Below, one piece after another: positions 16,770 to 24,094 of a stretch of 64,000 nt of DNA. Made by a program: the position numbers and the translations under genes. Source of the DNA: Pseudomonadota bacterium (GTDB lineage Bacteria; Pseudomonadota; Gammaproteobacteria; Steroidobacterales; Steroidobacteraceae); the NCBI GenBank assembly GCA_003242685.1, contig QGVD01000010.1, forward strand, positions 1 to 64,000. The letters are read 5' to 3'. Below the pieces are notes generated by a model. The model ran no database searches, had not been told where the DNA came from, and worked only from the letters and a program-made list of their open reading frames with translations. Each line of letters starts with the position of its first letter. Within the stretch, counting starts at the first letter, position 1.

Positions 16770-17141
16770 TCAAACGCTGGTGGAGCTCGCGGAGCCTGCC
16801 GCCTGAGGATGATCGACTCCGGCGCCCTGCCGGGCGGCGAACATCCTCAGACTCTGTTCCAGGTGGCTGCCGACCAGCCCCTGCGTCACGCTGCCGTAGG
16901 AGCGGATGACCTGGGAGAGAAAGTCGCGGCTCATCAGCGGCTCGCCCGAATGCTCCTGCTCCGCGATCACCTGGAGCAGGATGGTTCGCGTGATGTCCTG
17001 CTGAGTTCGCTTGTCGATTACGACGAAGTCGACGTGATCGACGACGAGCCTGCGAATGTCGGCGAGCGTGATGTAACGGCTCTCCGCCGTGTCGTACAGC
17101 CGCCGGTTCGGATACTTCTTGATGACCCGCGGTTCGCTCAT
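16770..17141 (-). CDS. phaR: Polyhydroxyalkanoate synthesis regulator PhaR-like
   Basis: 123 residues. The N-terminal PHB/PHA accumulation regulator DNA-binding domain is evident: RVIKKYPNRRLYDTAESRYITLADIR (residues 5-30), followed by a second conserved part (DITRTILLQVIAEQE and SRDFLSQVIRSYGSVTQGLV). PhaR represses phasin and PHA synthesis genes and can bind PHA granules. No PHA genes lie in the window, so its targets are elsewhere. The C-terminal tail is short and unconserved. It is transcribed towards pnp. The symbol follows the family name; target regulation is inferred. Confidence 0.85.
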   Translation of the reverse strand: MSEPRVIKKYPNRRLYDTAESRYITLADIRRLVVDHVDFVVIDKRTQQDITRTILLQVIAEQEHSGEPLMSRDFLSQVIRSYGSVTQGLVGSHLEQSLRMFAARQGAGVDHPQAAGSASSTSV

Positions 17142-17250
17142 TCCATAGCCCCCGTGTTGGTTTTTCGACGTCGTCCGTCGCCGGGCCTAGAGGGTCGGCT
17201 GGCCCGCATACCTTAGTACAACCTGGGCCGTGACCCCAAATTCCGCGTTC

Positions 17251-17310
17251 AGACAACCGGCGGGGGGCTCAGGCAGCCGGGACGGGGCTCAGACGACCGG
17301 CAGGGGGGTC
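17251..17310. repeat. Three tandem imperfect 20-bp repeats at the gluQ 3' end
   Basis: Units at 17251-17270, 17271-17290 and 17291-17310 all begin CAG and have the form CAGRCRRCCGG. Units 1 and 3 match at 17 of 20 positions, units 1 and 2 at 15 of 20. The gluQ stop codon (17289-17291) falls at the junction of units 2 and 3, so the repeats straddle the gene end. Confidence 0.8.
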
Positions 17311-18203
17311 TCCAGGACCCCCTGCAGGCGGTCGGGGCGCCAGTTGCGGATCGCCCAGTCGAGCACGACGGCGGGAGGCTCGCCGGCCAGGGCCGGTGGG
17401 GGCGTTTGTCTGAGCAGGGTCAGGGCCTGGATCAGCCCTTCGGCAGGGTTCGCGGGGTCCACCGGAACGGAGCGGCGGGACTTCGCGAGCTTGCTGCCGT
17501 CGGGTTCGACGACCACCGGCAGATGCCCGTAGCGCGGCGTGGGAAGTCCCAGAGCTTCCTGGAGCGCGATCTGCCACGCGGTGCTCGGGAGCAGATCCGC
17601 GCCGCGCACGACGTCGGTGATGCCCTGGTCGGCATCGTCCACGACGACCGCGAGCTGGTAGGCGAAGATGCCGTCACGGCGCCGGATGATGACGTCGCCG
17701 GCTGCCGCGAGATCGAAACGGCACGCACCCTGAAAGCGATCGACGAACTCCACGGTGCGCTCATCGGGAACCCGGAAGCGGGTTGCAGTCGGGCCGGGGT
17801 GGCGAGGTCCCGAGCGGCACGTGCCCGGATAGCCGCGCTCCGTGTTCGCACCGAGCTCGCGGCGCGTGCAGCTGCATTCGAACGTCAGCCCGCGTGCACG
17901 CAGCGCCTCCAGTGCAGAGACGTAGCGCTCCAGCCGGCGGCTCTGATACTCGACTTCGCCGTCCCACGTGAGGCCGAAGGCCTCCAGCGTGCGCAGGATG
18001 GCGGATGCGCTTCCGGGAACGACGCGCGGGGTGTCGAGATCCTCCATGCGCACGAGCCAGCGGCCCGAGTGATGGCGCGCGTCGACGAAGCTGCCCACCG
18101 CCGCGACGAGTGACCCCAGATGGAGGTTGCCGGTGGGCGAGGGCGCGAAGCGCCCGACGTACGGGCCTTCGCCCCTCTCGAGAGCCTGCGCCCCGCCGTG
18201 CAG
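17289..18203 (-). CDS. gluQ: Glutamyl-Q tRNA(Asp) synthetase (start codon uncertain)
   Basis: Class I synthetase fragment enzyme related to the GluRS catalytic core; it attaches Glu to queuosine-34 of tRNA(Asp). The signature RFAPSPTGNLHLGSLVAA (HIGH-type motif) and KLAKS (KMSKS-type) are present, with a CxC...Y...C zinc region (FECSCTRREL, GYPGTCRSG). The first in-frame ATG/GTG/TTG is GTG 18098, which lies after the RFAPSPTG motif and would destroy the active site. Between the dksA stop and that motif no standard start exists. I place the start at CTG 18203 (304 residues) as the most reasonable near-cognate codon. The gene follows dksA, the usual gammaproteobacterial order. Three 20-bp repeats mark its end. 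Confidence 0.8.
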   Translation of the reverse strand: MHGGAQALERGEGPYVGRFAPSPTGNLHLGSLVAAVGSFVDARHHSGRWLVRMEDLDTPRVVPGSASAILRTLEAFGLTWDGEVEYQSRRLERYVSALEALRARGLTFECSCTRRELGANTERGYPGTCRSGPRHPGPTATRFRVPDERTVEFVDRFQGACRFDLAAAGDVIIRRRDGIFAYQLAVVVDDADQGITDVVRGADLLPSTAWQIALQEALGLPTPRYGHLPVVVEPDGSKLAKSRRSVPVDPANPAEGLIQALTLLRQTPPPALAGEPPAVVLDWAIRNWRPDRLQGVLETPLPVV

Positions 18204-18240
18204 CGGAAGGGTACCGGGCGCGGCGGGGCGGGCCTGAGGG

Positions 18241-19044
18241 CTAGCGGTAGCGGTCGTCGCGATCGCCGTACTGACGTTCGCGCCGCTCGCGGCGCTCCTG
18301 CGCCTCGAGACAGAGCGTAGCGACGGGACGCGCTTCCAGGCGCTTGATGCCGATTTCCTCGCCGGTCTCGAGGCAGTACCCGTAGGTGCCGTCCTCGATC
18401 CGCTTCAGCGCCTCGTCGATCTTGCGGATGAGCTTGCGTTCGCGATCGCGCGTGCGCAGCTCGATGCTGAACTCCTCCTCCTGAGTCGCGCGATCGTTGG
18501 GATCCGGGAAGTTCGCCGCCTCGTCCTTCATGTGAGAGACGGTGCGGTCGACTTCCTCCATCAGATCGCGCTTCCAGTTGAGGAGGATCTGCCGGAAGTG
18601 CTCCAGCTGCTCCTTGCTCATGTACTGCTCGCCGCGCTTGACGATGTACGGCTTGACGTTGCGCGGCCCCGCAAGGAGGCTGCCGGGCTCCGGAGCGTCG
18701 CTGTCGTCGACGTCGCTGCTGTCGCTGGTGTCGGTACTGTCGTTGGCGTTGAGGTGCTCCGACGCGTTCGGCGGCACGAGGTCTTCGGCGGGCGGCGACT
18801 CGGGCGCTTCCGGCGCCGGAGCCTGCTCTACTGCTGCTGTCTTTCGCATTTCCGTGGTTTCGGTACTCGTGGGGCTCTGTCGATGCGGGGCGGCCTTCCT
18901 GGTCGCCGCAGCCGCGGTCTTCCTGACATGTGCCACTGCCTTCGCGCGCTCGACAGGCTTGCGGGCCGAAGTCTTGCGGACCGCCGGGCGGCTCACCGCC
19001 TTCTTGCCCTTGGCGGCCTTTGGCGCCGTTTTCTTGGCGGGCAT
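18241..19044 (-). CDS. dksA: DksA-family RNA polymerase-binding regulator with long N-terminal extension
   Basis: 267 residues against about 150 in E. coli. Residues 1-70 are Lys/Ala/Arg-rich (histone-H1-like), 75-125 acidic Ser/Asp-rich, and the DksA core begins near 130. The coiled-coil tip motif DxxDxA is intact (D181, D184, A186). The zinc finger, normally C4, has only C224 and C245; the partners are T227 and A248, the zinc-independent pattern I remember for Pseudomonas DksA2. DksA works with ppGpp in the stringent response through the RNA polymerase secondary channel. GAGGAG precedes the ATG. Confidence 0.93.
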   Translation of the reverse strand: MPAKKTAPKAAKGKKAVSRPAVRKTSARKPVERAKAVAHVRKTAAAATRKAAPHRQSPTSTETTEMRKTAAVEQAPAPEAPESPPAEDLVPPNASEHLNANDSTDTSDSSDVDDSDAPEPGSLLAGPRNVKPYIVKRGEQYMSKEQLEHFRQILLNWKRDLMEEVDRTVSHMKDEAANFPDPNDRATQEEEFSIELRTRDRERKLIRKIDEALKRIEDGTYGYCLETGEEIGIKRLEARPVATLCLEAQERRERRERQYGDRDDRYR

Positions 19045-19087
19045 CAGTCACTCCTCAAAAGCCAATGAGCCTTGTGAAGGACGCGCG

Positions 19088-19115
19088 ATTATACCGGCCA
19101 CCCCCCGTGTGTACA
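19088..19115 (-). promoter_or_regulatory. Predicted strong promoter of dksA-gluQ
   Basis: Minus strand: perfect -10 TATAAT (19093-19088), -35 TGTACA (19115-19110), spacer 16. It lies 44-71 nt upstream of the dksA ATG. Confidence 0.7.
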
Positions 19116-19170
19116 GGGCCGGGCAGGCATCTCTCGCAGAGCGGCGTCGAGAGGGTCCCGCCGGGGCTTC

Positions 19171-19560
19171 TCAGGGCAGGACGACGGGCTCCGCAGGCTT
19201 CCAAGAGGGCTGTCGGCGTTCGACGACGACCGTGGTGTAGATGCCACCCCGGACGTTGAAGCGCGCCGTGAGGCGCATGAACCGCGGCGCGACCGTCGCG
19301 ACGAGGTGGTCGACGATCTCGTTCGTGACCGCCTCGTGGAAGGCGCCGCGATCCCGGAACGACCAGATGTAGAGCTTCAGCGATTTGAGCTCCACGCACA
19401 GCCGGTCCGGAACGTACTCGAGTTCGAGCGTGGCGAAGTCGGGCTGTCCGGTCTTCGGGCACAGGCAGGTGAACTCCGGAATGCTCATGCGGATGGTGTA
19501 GTCGCGGTCCGGAGCGGGATTCGGAAACGTCTCGAGCTCTGTGCTGGGGCGCGTGGGCAT
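19171..19560 (-). CDS. queF: NADPH-dependent 7-cyano-7-deazaguanine reductase (short QueF)
   Basis: 129 residues, the short (YkvM) type of QueF with one T-fold unit. EFTCLCPKTGQPDFA contains the catalytic Cys region and LKSLKLYIWSFRDRGAFHE is the QueF substrate/NADPH motif. It reduces preQ0 to preQ1 in queuosine synthesis. Its neighbour gluQ glutamylates queuosine in tRNA(Asp), so two queuosine-related genes lie near each other, separated by dksA. It is divergent from smc. Gammaproteobacteria such as E. coli have the long two-domain QueF, so the short type is a small difference. Confidence 0.93.
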   Translation of the reverse strand: MPTRPSTELETFPNPAPDRDYTIRMSIPEFTCLCPKTGQPDFATLELEYVPDRLCVELKSLKLYIWSFRDRGAFHEAVTNEIVDHLVATVAPRFMRLTARFNVRGGIYTTVVVERRQPSWKPAEPVVLP

Positions 19561-19677
19561 GTAAGGGTCGAATCGCGGGTGCGCAGGGAATCACGCGGGC
19601 TTGAATGGATCGCCCGGTCGGGACGTTTACTTTACACTACGCCGCCCAAGCGCCGCCACGCACTCACAGGAATCTCG

Positions 19678-22600
19678 ATGCGGCTGACCAAGATCAAGCT
19701 TGCCGGTTTCAAGTCTTTCGTCGATCCCACCACAGTCACCTTTCCGAGCAATCTCACCGGCATCGTCGGACCCAACGGCTGCGGCAAGTCGAACATCATC
19801 GACGCCGTGCGCTGGGTCATGGGTGAGCTCTCCGCGAAGCACCTGCGCGGAGACTCCATGGCGGACGTCGTGTTCAACGGCTCGAGCGCGCGCAAGCCGG
19901 TGGGCGCGGCTTCGGTCGAGCTGGTCTTCGACAACAGCGACGGCAAGATCGGCGGCGCGTACGCGAGCTTCAACGAGATCTCGCTGAAGCGCCACGTGCA
20001 GCGCGACGGCACGTCGACGTACTACCTCAACGGCGCGCGCTGCCGCCGCAAGGACATCACGCAGCTCTTCCTCGGCACCGGTCTCGGATCGCGCAGCTAC
20101 GCGATCATCGAGCAGGGCATGATCTCGCGCGTCATCGAGGCGCGTCCCGAGGACATGCGCGCCTTCGTCGAAGAGGCCGCCGGCATCTCGCGCTACAAGG
20201 AACGGCGCAAGGAAACCGAGAGCCGCATCGAGGAGACGCGCGAGAACCTCGCGCGGTTGCAGGACCTGCGGGACGAGGTCGAGAAACAGATCCGGCACCT
20301 GCAGCGCCAGGCGGCGACGGCGCGGCGCTATCAGGCCCTCAAGGAGCAGGAGCGGCGGCTGACCGCGGAGCTCCTCGCGCTGCGGCTGCGCGAACTCGAT
20401 AGCGGTGCCGAGGTGCACGACAGCGCGATGCGCGAGCGGGATCTCGCCATGCAGGCGGCGCTCGCGGACCAGCGCTCCGCCGAGGCGGCCATCGAGAAGC
20501 AGCGGACCTACCACGCCGAGCAGAGCGAGAAGCTGCAGGCCGTGCAGGGCCGCTACTACGAGATCGGCGCCGAAATCTCGCGGACCGAGCAGACGATCCA
20601 GCACACGCGCGAGCTGCGCGAGCGCAAGCAGCAGGAGCTCGCCCAGGCGCGCGCGACGTTGCGCGATCTGGCCGCGCACATCGAGCGCGACGAGCGCGAG
20701 CTCGCCGCGACGCGCGCGGAGATCGAGACGCTCGAGCCGCAGCTCGCCGACGCTCAGCGTGCTGAGACCGCCGCGGCGGACGCTCTGCACACCGCCGAAG
20801 CGGAGCTGCAGAGCTGGCAGCAGCGCTGGGAGGAGTTCAACCGGGCGCTCGGCGCCGCGGCTCAGACGACGCAGGTCGAGCGCGCGCGCATCGAGCAGCT
20901 CGAGAACCAGCTCAGGCGCCTGCGCGCGCAGTCCGACCGGCTCGCGGTCGAGCGCGAGAACCTCGCCGCGCAGGAAGCGAGCGATCAGCTCGCGCAGATC
21001 GCCGAGCGCGAAGCGCTGGCCCGCGGGACCAGCGAGGAGCTCGCGCGGCAGCTCGAGAACGCCATCGAGAAGGTGCAGGCACTGCGCTCGGAGCAGCTCG
21101 CGGTCGAGCGCGCGCTCGAAGCGGCCCGCGCCGAGCGCGAGCGGCTGCGCGCCGAGCTGGTGTCGCTGGACGCGCTGCAGAAGGCGGCCCTGAGCCACGC
21201 CGCGGGAAAGGCGACCGACTGGATCGAGTCGGCTGGCCTTGCGCAGCGACCGCGCCTCGCCGAGACGCTCGAGGTGGAGGCAGGCTGGGAACGTGCCGTC
21301 GAGACGGCGCTCGGCGACTATCTGGAAGCGGTCTGCGTCGACCGGCTCGATGAGCTGGCCGGAGCGCTCGACGATTTCGTCGCCGGCCGCGTAGCGCTCG
21401 TCGAGCAGCGGGGTTCCGAAGCCGAGCGTCCGCTGGAATCGCTCGCGGCGAAGGTGCGCGGTCCTGCTGCGGCCATCGAACAACTCGCCGGTGTCCTGAC
21501 GGCCGAGACGCTCGCGGAGGCTCTGCAGCGGCGGGCCTCACTCGCGCCGGGGTGCTCGATCATCACGCGCACGGGCGAGTGGGTCGGCCGCGACTGGCTG
21601 CGCGTGAGCCGCGGTACGGACCAGCACGCCGGAGTCATCGAGCGCGAACACCGGCTGAAGGCACTGCGCACCGAGGTCGCGCAGAGCGAGGAGCGGGTGC
21701 GCGAGGTCGAGGCGCGCCTTGCCGAGCTGCGCCAGGCGCTCGAGGAAGCGGAGGGCGAACGCGATCGCACTCAGGCCGCCATCCAGAGCGCGCATCGGGA
21801 GCACTCTGACCTGCTCGGTCAGCTCGAGGCGATGCGCGCACGTGCGCAGGAGACCGCGCTCCGCCGTGAGCGGCTCGAAGAGGAAGCCGCCGAAGTCGCG
21901 CAGGAGATCGAGACGACCCAGGAAGCGCTCGCTCGCGCGCGGGCCGAGCTCGATCGCGGGCTCGCTCAGCTCGGCGACCTCGACGCGCGCCGGCCGGAGC
22001 TCGAGAGCGAGCGTGAGGAGCGTCGTGCGGCGGTTGCCGCAGCGCGCGAGCGCGCCCAGGCTGCTCAGCTCGCCGCACGCGATCTGCTGATCCGCATCGA
22101 GTCGCGCCGTTCGACGGAGAGCTCGGTCTCGGTGAGCCTCGGGCGCATGATCGAGCAGCGTGCGCAGCTCACCGGCCGGTGCGAGGAGCTCGAACGCGAG
22201 CTGGCGGGCGGCGATGCGCCGATCCGTGAGCTCGAGAGCCGCCTCGACGACCTGCTCGCTCGACGGCTCGAGGTCGAGGCCGATCTCACGAGCGCGCGGC
22301 GTGCGCTCGAGGAGGCCGATGCCGAGCTGCGTGCGCTCGAGGAGAAGCGCATTCAGGCCGAGCGTCGCGTGTCGGAAGCCCGCACGGCAATGGAGGAGGC
22401 GCGCCTCGCCGCTCAGGAGACGCGCGTCCGGCGCGAGGCGATCGCCGAACAGTTCGCCGAGACGCACTTCGATCTCGCGGAGATCATGCAGGGCCTGTCG
22501 GAGGACTGCGCGGTGCCGCTGTGGGAGGAGAAGCTCGCGGCGGTGCGCGCCGACATCGAGAAGCTCGGACAGGTCAATCTCGCGGCGATCGACGAGCTCA

Positions 22601-23178
22601 AGGAGCAGACCGAGCGCAAGGAGTATCTGGACCGGCAGTTCGCCGACGTGACGGATGCGCTCGAGACGCTGGAGCAGGCGATGCACCGCATCGACAAGGA
22701 GACGCGCCAGCGCTTCGAGGAGACGTTCAACCGCATCAACGAGGGGCTGAAGGAGAAATTCCCGCGGCTCTTCGGCGGCGGTCACGCGTACCTCGAGCTC
22801 GTGGGCGACGACGTGCTCACGGCCGGCGTCGCGATCATGGCGCGGCCTCCCGGCAAGCGGAACAGCACGATCCATCAGCTCTCCGGCGGCGAGAAGGCGC
22901 TCACCGCCGTGGCGCTGGTGTTCTCGATCTTCGACCTCAACCCGGCGCCGTTCTGCCTGCTCGACGAGGTCGACGCGCCGCTCGACGAGCACAACGTCGG
23001 CCGCTTCTGCGACATCGTGCGCGAGATGTCGAGTCGCGTGCAGTTCATCTTCATCACCCACAACAAGACGACCATGGAGCTCGCCTCGCAGCTCATCGGC
23101 GTCACCATGCACGAGCCGGGCGTTTCGCGCCTGGTGGCGGTGGACGTCGACGAGGCGGTGCGGATGGCCGCGGTGTGA
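19678..23178 (+). CDS. smc: Chromosome segregation ATPase SMC
   Basis: 1166 residues from ATG 19678, with AGGA 7 nt upstream. Walker A GPNGCGKSN is near residues 32-40. Long coiled coils (about 170-500 and 670-1000) flank a hinge (about 505-665). The C-terminal head has the ABC signature LSGGEKAL near 1068 and Walker B FCLLDEVDAPLDEHN near 1092. SMC dimers with ScpA and ScpB (encoded at 30158-32175) form the condensin that compacts and segregates the chromosome. This replaces the MukBEF complex of enteric bacteria. Confidence 0.97.
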   Translation: MRLTKIKLAGFKSFVDPTTVTFPSNLTGIVGPNGCGKSNIIDAVRWVMGELSAKHLRGDSMADVVFNGSSARKPVGAASVELVFDNSDGKIGGAYASFNEISLKRHVQRDGTSTYYLNGARCRRKDITQLFLGTGLGSRSYAIIEQGMISRVIEARPEDMRAFVEEAAGISRYKERRKETESRIEETRENLARLQDLRDEVEKQIRHLQRQAATARRYQALKEQERRLTAELLALRLRELDSGAEVHDSAMRERDLAMQAALADQRSAEAAIEKQRTYHAEQSEKLQAVQGRYYEIGAEISRTEQTIQHTRELRERKQQELAQARATLRDLAAHIERDERELAATRAEIETLEPQLADAQRAETAAADALHTAEAELQSWQQRWEEFNRALGAAAQTTQVERARIEQLENQLRRLRAQSDRLAVERENLAAQEASDQLAQIAEREALARGTSEELARQLENAIEKVQALRSEQLAVERALEAARAERERLRAELVSLDALQKAALSHAAGKATDWIESAGLAQRPRLAETLEVEAGWERAVETALGDYLEAVCVDRLDELAGALDDFVAGRVALVEQRGSEAERPLESLAAKVRGPAAAIEQLAGVLTAETLAEALQRRASLAPGCSIITRTGEWVGRDWLRVSRGTDQHAGVIEREHRLKALRTEVAQSEERVREVEARLAELRQALEEAEGERDRTQAAIQSAHREHSDLLGQLEAMRARAQETALRRERLEEEAAEVAQEIETTQEALARARAELDRGLAQLGDLDARRPELESEREERRAAVAAARERAQAAQLAARDLLIRIESRRSTESSVSVSLGRMIEQRAQLTGRCEELERELAGGDAPIRELESRLDDLLARRLEVEADLTSARRALEEADAELRALEEKRIQAERRVSEARTAMEEARLAAQETRVRREAIAEQFAETHFDLAEIMQGLSEDCAVPLWEEKLAAVRADIEKLGQVNLAAIDELKEQTERKEYLDRQFADVTDALETLEQAMHRIDKETRQRFEETFNRINEGLKEKFPRLFGGGHAYLELVGDDVLTAGVAIMARPPGKRNSTIHQLSGGEKALTAVALVFSIFDLNPAPFCLLDEVDAPLDEHNVGRFCDIVREMSSRVQFIFITHNKTTMELASQLIGVTMHEPGVSRLVAVDVDEAVRMAAV

Positions 23179-23209
23179 CACGAGAGGGGAGCCACAGAGG
23201 GGAGCCGTG

Positions 23210-24094
23210 ATGTCCGAGCTGCGCTGGATACTGCTCGTGCTCGGCGTGCTGTTCATCGCGGCGCTCGCCTGGTGGGAGCTGCGCAGACCGCGTCAGGGGC
23301 GCTCCGAAGAAGAGGGACGTGCGGCGGGACGTGAGCCGGTGTTCCCGCCGGCCGACGCGGAGCACGGATCCGTCCGCAGACTGCGTGAGCCCACGCTGAC
23401 GCTGCCCGAGATCCGCCCGCGCGACACCCTGCGCGAGCCGGCGATCGTCGAATCGATCGACGACGATTCGCGCATCGGGCTGCGCATCGACGGCGACCGT
23501 ATCGAAGAAGAGACGGGCGACGAAGCGGAAGCGGTCGAGCCGCCCGTGGAGCCGATCGTGCCTGCACCGGAGGCGCCGCACGTGCGCCGTCCGCCGCCGC
23601 TCGACGCGGCGCCCGAGCCCGTCGAGCCGATCGTCGAATGGCCCGAGGAATCCCTGCGGAAGATCCTCGCCTTGCGTCTCGTCGCGCCGGCCCCCGAGCG
23701 CTTTCCGGGTCGCACGCTGCGTCAGGCACTGGCCGCGGAAGGTTTCGTGCTCGGGAAGTTCTCCATCTTCCACAAGCCCGGTCCGGATGCGCGCGCGGTG
23801 GTGAGCGCGGCGAGTCTCACGCGGCCCGGCACCTTCGATCTCGCGACCATGGACCTGCAGCGTTTCGGCGGGCTGAGCCTCTTCGCCGTGCTGCCGGGCC
23901 CGCTGCCGGCGTCCGAGACTTTCGACGAGCTGCTCGCGACGGCGCGGAACCTCAACACGAGGCTGCGGGGTACGCTGCAGGACGAGCACGGCCAGCCACT
24001 CACCCCGGCGCGCGTCGCGGCGATCCGTGAGTCGCTGCGGGAGGAGACGACGGACGCTGCGGCAGCGCAGCCCGGAGAGACGGAGAGTTCCTGA
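23210..24094 (+). CDS. zipA: Cell division protein ZipA
   Basis: 294 residues. An N-terminal membrane anchor (LRWILLVLGVLFIAALAWWE) is followed by a basic then acidic/Pro-rich flexible linker (about 30-145) and a C-terminal ZipA_C domain (about 150-280, with LAAEGFVLGKFSIFHK and GTFDL). ZipA binds the FtsZ C-terminal tail and tethers the Z ring to the inner membrane. The ATG at 23210 is preferred over the adjacent GTG because the GGGGAG site is better spaced. The smc-zipA-ligA order is common in gammaproteobacteria. The stop overlaps the ligA start by one base. Confidence 0.9.
   Translation: MSELRWILLVLGVLFIAALAWWELRRPRQGRSEEEGRAAGREPVFPPADAEHGSVRRLREPTLTLPEIRPRDTLREPAIVESIDDDSRIGLRIDGDRIEEETGDEAEAVEPPVEPIVPAPEAPHVRRPPPLDAAPEPVEPIVEWPEESLRKILALRLVAPAPERFPGRTLRQALAAEGFVLGKFSIFHKPGPDARAVVSAASLTRPGTFDLATMDLQRFGGLSLFAVLPGPLPASETFDELLATARNLNTRLRGTLQDEHGQPLTPARVAAIRESLREETTDAAAAQPGETESS

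Noticed and set aside
17251..17310. Short CRISPR-like array
   Set aside because: The three units are contiguous without spacers and are imperfect; they are simple tandem repeats.
18098..18203. Frameshifted gluQ pseudogene
   Set aside because: The frame is continuous through all motifs and the C-terminal domain; only the start codon is unclear, so a functional gene with an unusual start is simpler.
19601..19638. smc promoter with TTGAAT and TACACT or TTTACT
   Set aside because: The spacings (19-26 nt) do not fit a sigma-70 promoter, so no site is called.
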